Shown piece by piece: positions 15,791-17,522 of a stretch of 17,522 nt of DNA; positions within the stretch are counted from its first letter, which is position 1; each line of letters starts with the position of its first letter. The stretch is taken from positions 1 to 17,522 of the forward strand of contig DBDQ01000028.1 in assembly GCA_002293665.1 (NCBI GenBank). The letters run 5' to 3'. Both the position numbers and the translations under genes were made by a program. Origin of the DNA: Alistipes sp. UBA928 (GTDB lineage: Bacteria > Bacteroidota > Bacteroidia > Bacteroidales > Rikenellaceae). The notes below the pieces were generated by a model, which had not been told where the DNA came from, did no database searches, and saw only the letters and a list, made by a program, of their open reading frames with translations.

Positions 15791-17522
15791 GATACACGTT
15801 AAGCGAAATAGCCACCATCTGCGAAGGAACGCTCGTCGGACGCGACAGGGTCGTCACCCGTGTCATAACGGACAGCCGGTCGGAACGCCGACAGCGAGAT
15901 GCAGGCAGCGAAACGGGCAACGGAACCGACGAAGTGATGTTTGTAGCCATCCGTACCTCAAACCGCGACGGAGCCGCCTACATCGGCGACCTCTATGCCC
16001 GAGGCGTGAGAGCGTTTCTCGTCAACGAGGAGTGGCTGTCTGGATTGCGAGGAGCCGCAGGAGACGAAGCAATCCGGAATTACCCCGAGGCGGGTTTCGT
16101 GGCAGTGGGCGACACCGTGGCTGCATTGCAGGCGCTGGCGGCGCACTACCGCGGGGGGTTCACAGGCAAAGTGACAGGCATTACAGGCAGCGGGGGCAAA
16201 ACGACGGTCAAGGAGTGGATAGTGCAACTCGCACCGCCGGGCGTGACTGTCTACCGCAGCCCGAAGAGTTGGAATTCGCAGATCGGGGTGCCGCTGTCGG
16301 TGCTTGCGGCGAGTGGCGACGAAAACCACATATTGATCGAGGCGGGCATCAGCCAACCGGGCGAGATGGAGGCGTTGGAGCGCATCATCCGGCCCGACGT
16401 CGGCATTCTCACCTCGGTAGGCGGCGCCCACGAGGAGAATTTCGCCTCGCCGGGCGAACTTCGCGCCGAGAAGATGGTGCTTTTCCGCAACTGCCCCGAT
16501 GTTCTGACTGGCGAGGGCGAGAAGAACGACTTTGAAAAACGCAACGCCGATCTCGCCGCCGCCTTCTGGCGCCGCGAGGGCCACGAGGTATCGCCCGCAG
16601 CCATCGCCGCACTCGAGCCCCCCGCCATGAGGCTCGAAGTGAAGGAGGGCATTCACGACTCGGTGATAGTCAACGACACCTACAACTCGGGCATCGCCTC
16701 GCTCGCCATAGCGCTCGACTATCTGGCAAGGGTGGCGGGCCCGCGACCACGCATAGTCATCATGCCGGCAGGAAACTCCGATGCATCGGCGCTCGTGAAG
16801 GCGGCAGGGGTGGAACGCCTTGTGGAGATCGGCCCTGCGAACAGAATAGAGGAGGCCCTGCGCAGCCTCTCCCCGGCCGACATAAGGGGCCGGGCGATAC
16901 TTATAAAAGGTGGTGCGAGACTCGGTTTCGACCGCCTGAGCCGCGCCCTCGAGCGCCGCAGTCACACCACGGTGATGGAGATAGACCTCGACGCCATGAT
17001 CCACAATCTGCGCGTGTGCCGCTCGCACCTTTCGCCCGGCACCGGCATAATCCCCATGATAAAGGCCAACGGCTACGGCCACGGAACGTTCGAAGTGGCA
17101 CGCACACTCGGCCAACAGGGGGTCGACTACCTCGCCGTGGCGTTTGCCGACGAGGGGATCGCCCTGCGCGAGGCGGGCATCACCACCCCCATCATGGTAC
17201 TCAACGCCGACTCCGGCAGTTTCGAGCCGATGATTCGCGCGAGGCTCGAACCCGAGATATACAACTTCACGTCGCTGGCCGAGTTCACCGCACTCGTCAA
17301 GCGCCACGGCGAGGTGCGCTACCCGATCCACCTGAAGCTCGACACGGGAATGCACCGGCTGGGTTTCCGCAAGGAAGAACTCGACGCACTGGCCTGCGAA
17401 CTTGCCGCCGCCGATCGCTGGGTGCGCATGGCGACTGTTTTTTCGCATCTCGCCGCGGCCGACGATCCCGCGCACGACGATTTCACCCGGCGGCAGATTG
17501 CCGACTTCGACCGCATGAGCCG
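15787..17522 (+). CDS. murF: MurF-alanine racemase fusion, 5' part (runs off the window)
   Basis: The frame is open from ATG 15787 to the edge (578 codons). The N-terminal MurF part, which adds D-Ala-D-Ala to the UDP-MurNAc-tripeptide, shows EIATICEGTLVG, the ATP loop GITGSGGKTTVKEW (131-144), RSPKSWNSQIGVPLSV, EAGISQPGEMEALERIIRPD, and VNDTYNSGIASL near 295-306. The alanine racemase part starts about residue 392 with TVMEIDLDAMIHNL and has the PLP lysine K426 in MIKANGYGHG; its C-terminal catalytic tyrosine lies beyond the edge. Such fusions are usual in Bacteroidota and join D-alanine supply to its use. Oddities: extra residues at about 33-47 and 85-98, both encoded by inverted-repeat DNA; the ATP loop has G where N is common (GSNGKT); and the segment around IVIMPAGNSD (323-332) looks shortened. 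The start overlaps the mutS2 stop. Confidence 0.93.
   Translation, partial: MRYTLSEIATICEGTLVGRDRVVTRVITDSRSERRQRDAGSETGNGTDEVMFVAIRTSNRDGAAYIGDLYARGVRAFLVNEEWLSGLRGAAGDEAIRNYPEAGFVAVGDTVAALQALAAHYRGGFTGKVTGITGSGGKTTVKEWIVQLAPPGVTVYRSPKSWNSQIGVPLSVLAASGDENHILIEAGISQPGEMEALERIIRPDVGILTSVGGAHEENFASPGELRAEKMVLFRNCPDVLTGEGEKNDFEKRNADLAAAFWRREGHEVSPAAIAALEPPAMRLEVKEGIHDSVIVNDTYNSGIASLAIALDYLARVAGPRPRIVIMPAGNSDASALVKAAGVERLVEIGPANRIEEALRSLSPADIRGRAILIKGGARLGFDRLSRALERRSHTTVMEIDLDAMIHNLRVCRSHLSPGTGIIPMIKANGYGHGTFEVARTLGQQGVDYLAVAFADEGIALREAGITTPIMVLNADSGSFEPMIRARLEPEIYNFTSLAEFTALVKRHGEVRYPIHLKLDTGMHRLGFRKEELDALACELAAADRWVRMATVFSHLAAADDPAHDDFTRRQIADFDRMS
15878..15896. repeat. 19-base repeat with hairpin, copy inside murF
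   Basis: It is identical to the copy at the end of mlaD (13248-13266), with arms GTCGG (15879-15883) and CCGAC (15888-15892). It starts just after the conserved ITDSR of MurF and encodes SERRQR, followed by DAGSETGNGTDE before the conserved MFVAIRT. It therefore lies in an apparent loop insertion. Confidence 0.7.
16039..16078. repeat. Second palindromic element inside murF (GGATTGC...GCAATCC)
   Basis: Perfect 7-base arms GGATTGC (16042-16048) and GCAATCC (16069-16075) enclose 20 bases. With one G-T pair the stem reaches 10 base pairs (16039-16048 with 16069-16078). The element covers codons 85-97/98 and encodes SGLRGAAGDEAIR. The core resembles the ATTGCGAGGAGC...GACGAAGCAATC palindromes that I recall as dispersed repeats in several bacterial genomes; that resemblance is from memory. 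Confidence 0.65.

Noticed and set aside
14051..17475. Long minus-strand frames opposite mutS2 and murF
   Set aside because: The plus-strand genes have full sets of catalytic motifs; the antisense translations have none.

Overview
The window is dense, GC-rich bacterial chromosome carrying fourteen protein genes, two of them cut by the window edges. No tRNA, rRNA, CRISPR array, transposase or phage gene was seen, and no stretch over 300 bases lacks a gene. The source is most likely a high-GC member of the Bacteroidota, of Alistipes/Rikenellaceae type. Three things point there: promoter -7 elements of the TAnnTTTG form, a MurF-alanine racemase fusion, and the Bacteroidota-type LptD. The genus is an inference from memory of protein style; no search was run.

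Left block (1-8009). The 5' end of rmuC reads leftward off the edge. Divergent from it is a rightward series: rpe, a small membrane-anchored protein of unknown function, a GNAT acetyltransferase, an ABC-F ATPase, the 23S rRNA methyltransferase rlmB, an M20 deacylase (argE-like), argH, and a YgjP-type zinc metallopeptidase. From rpe to rlmB every junction is a stop/start overlap, as is the M20-argH junction, so translational coupling is likely. The M20 enzyme and ArgH make consecutive late steps of arginine synthesis.

Right block (8071-17522). lptD (outer-membrane LPS assembly) reads leftward and ends convergently against the metallopeptidase. Divergent from lptD is an envelope-centred operon: a secreted N-acetylmuramoyl-L-alanine amidase, a single-domain MCE/MlaD lipid-transport protein, mutS2, and a murF-alr fusion that runs off the right edge. 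The lptD/amidase gap holds two -7 elements that face each other and form a near-perfect inverted repeat.

The most unusual signal is a set of short inverted-repeat DNA elements inside or at the ends of otherwise conserved housekeeping genes. A 19-base sequence with a GTCGG/CCGAC hairpin occurs identically at the end of mlaD and in murF, and in degraded form (16 of 18 bases) in argH. A different palindrome (GGATTGC/GCAATCC) sits further along murF, and a third (TTCCC/GGGAA) lies in the ABC-F gene. The murF, argH and ABC-F copies fall where the protein appears to carry about 10-16 extra residues compared with family members as I remember them, and the reading frame is kept. This resembles the protein-coding palindromic elements known from Rickettsia, but that comparison is an inference.
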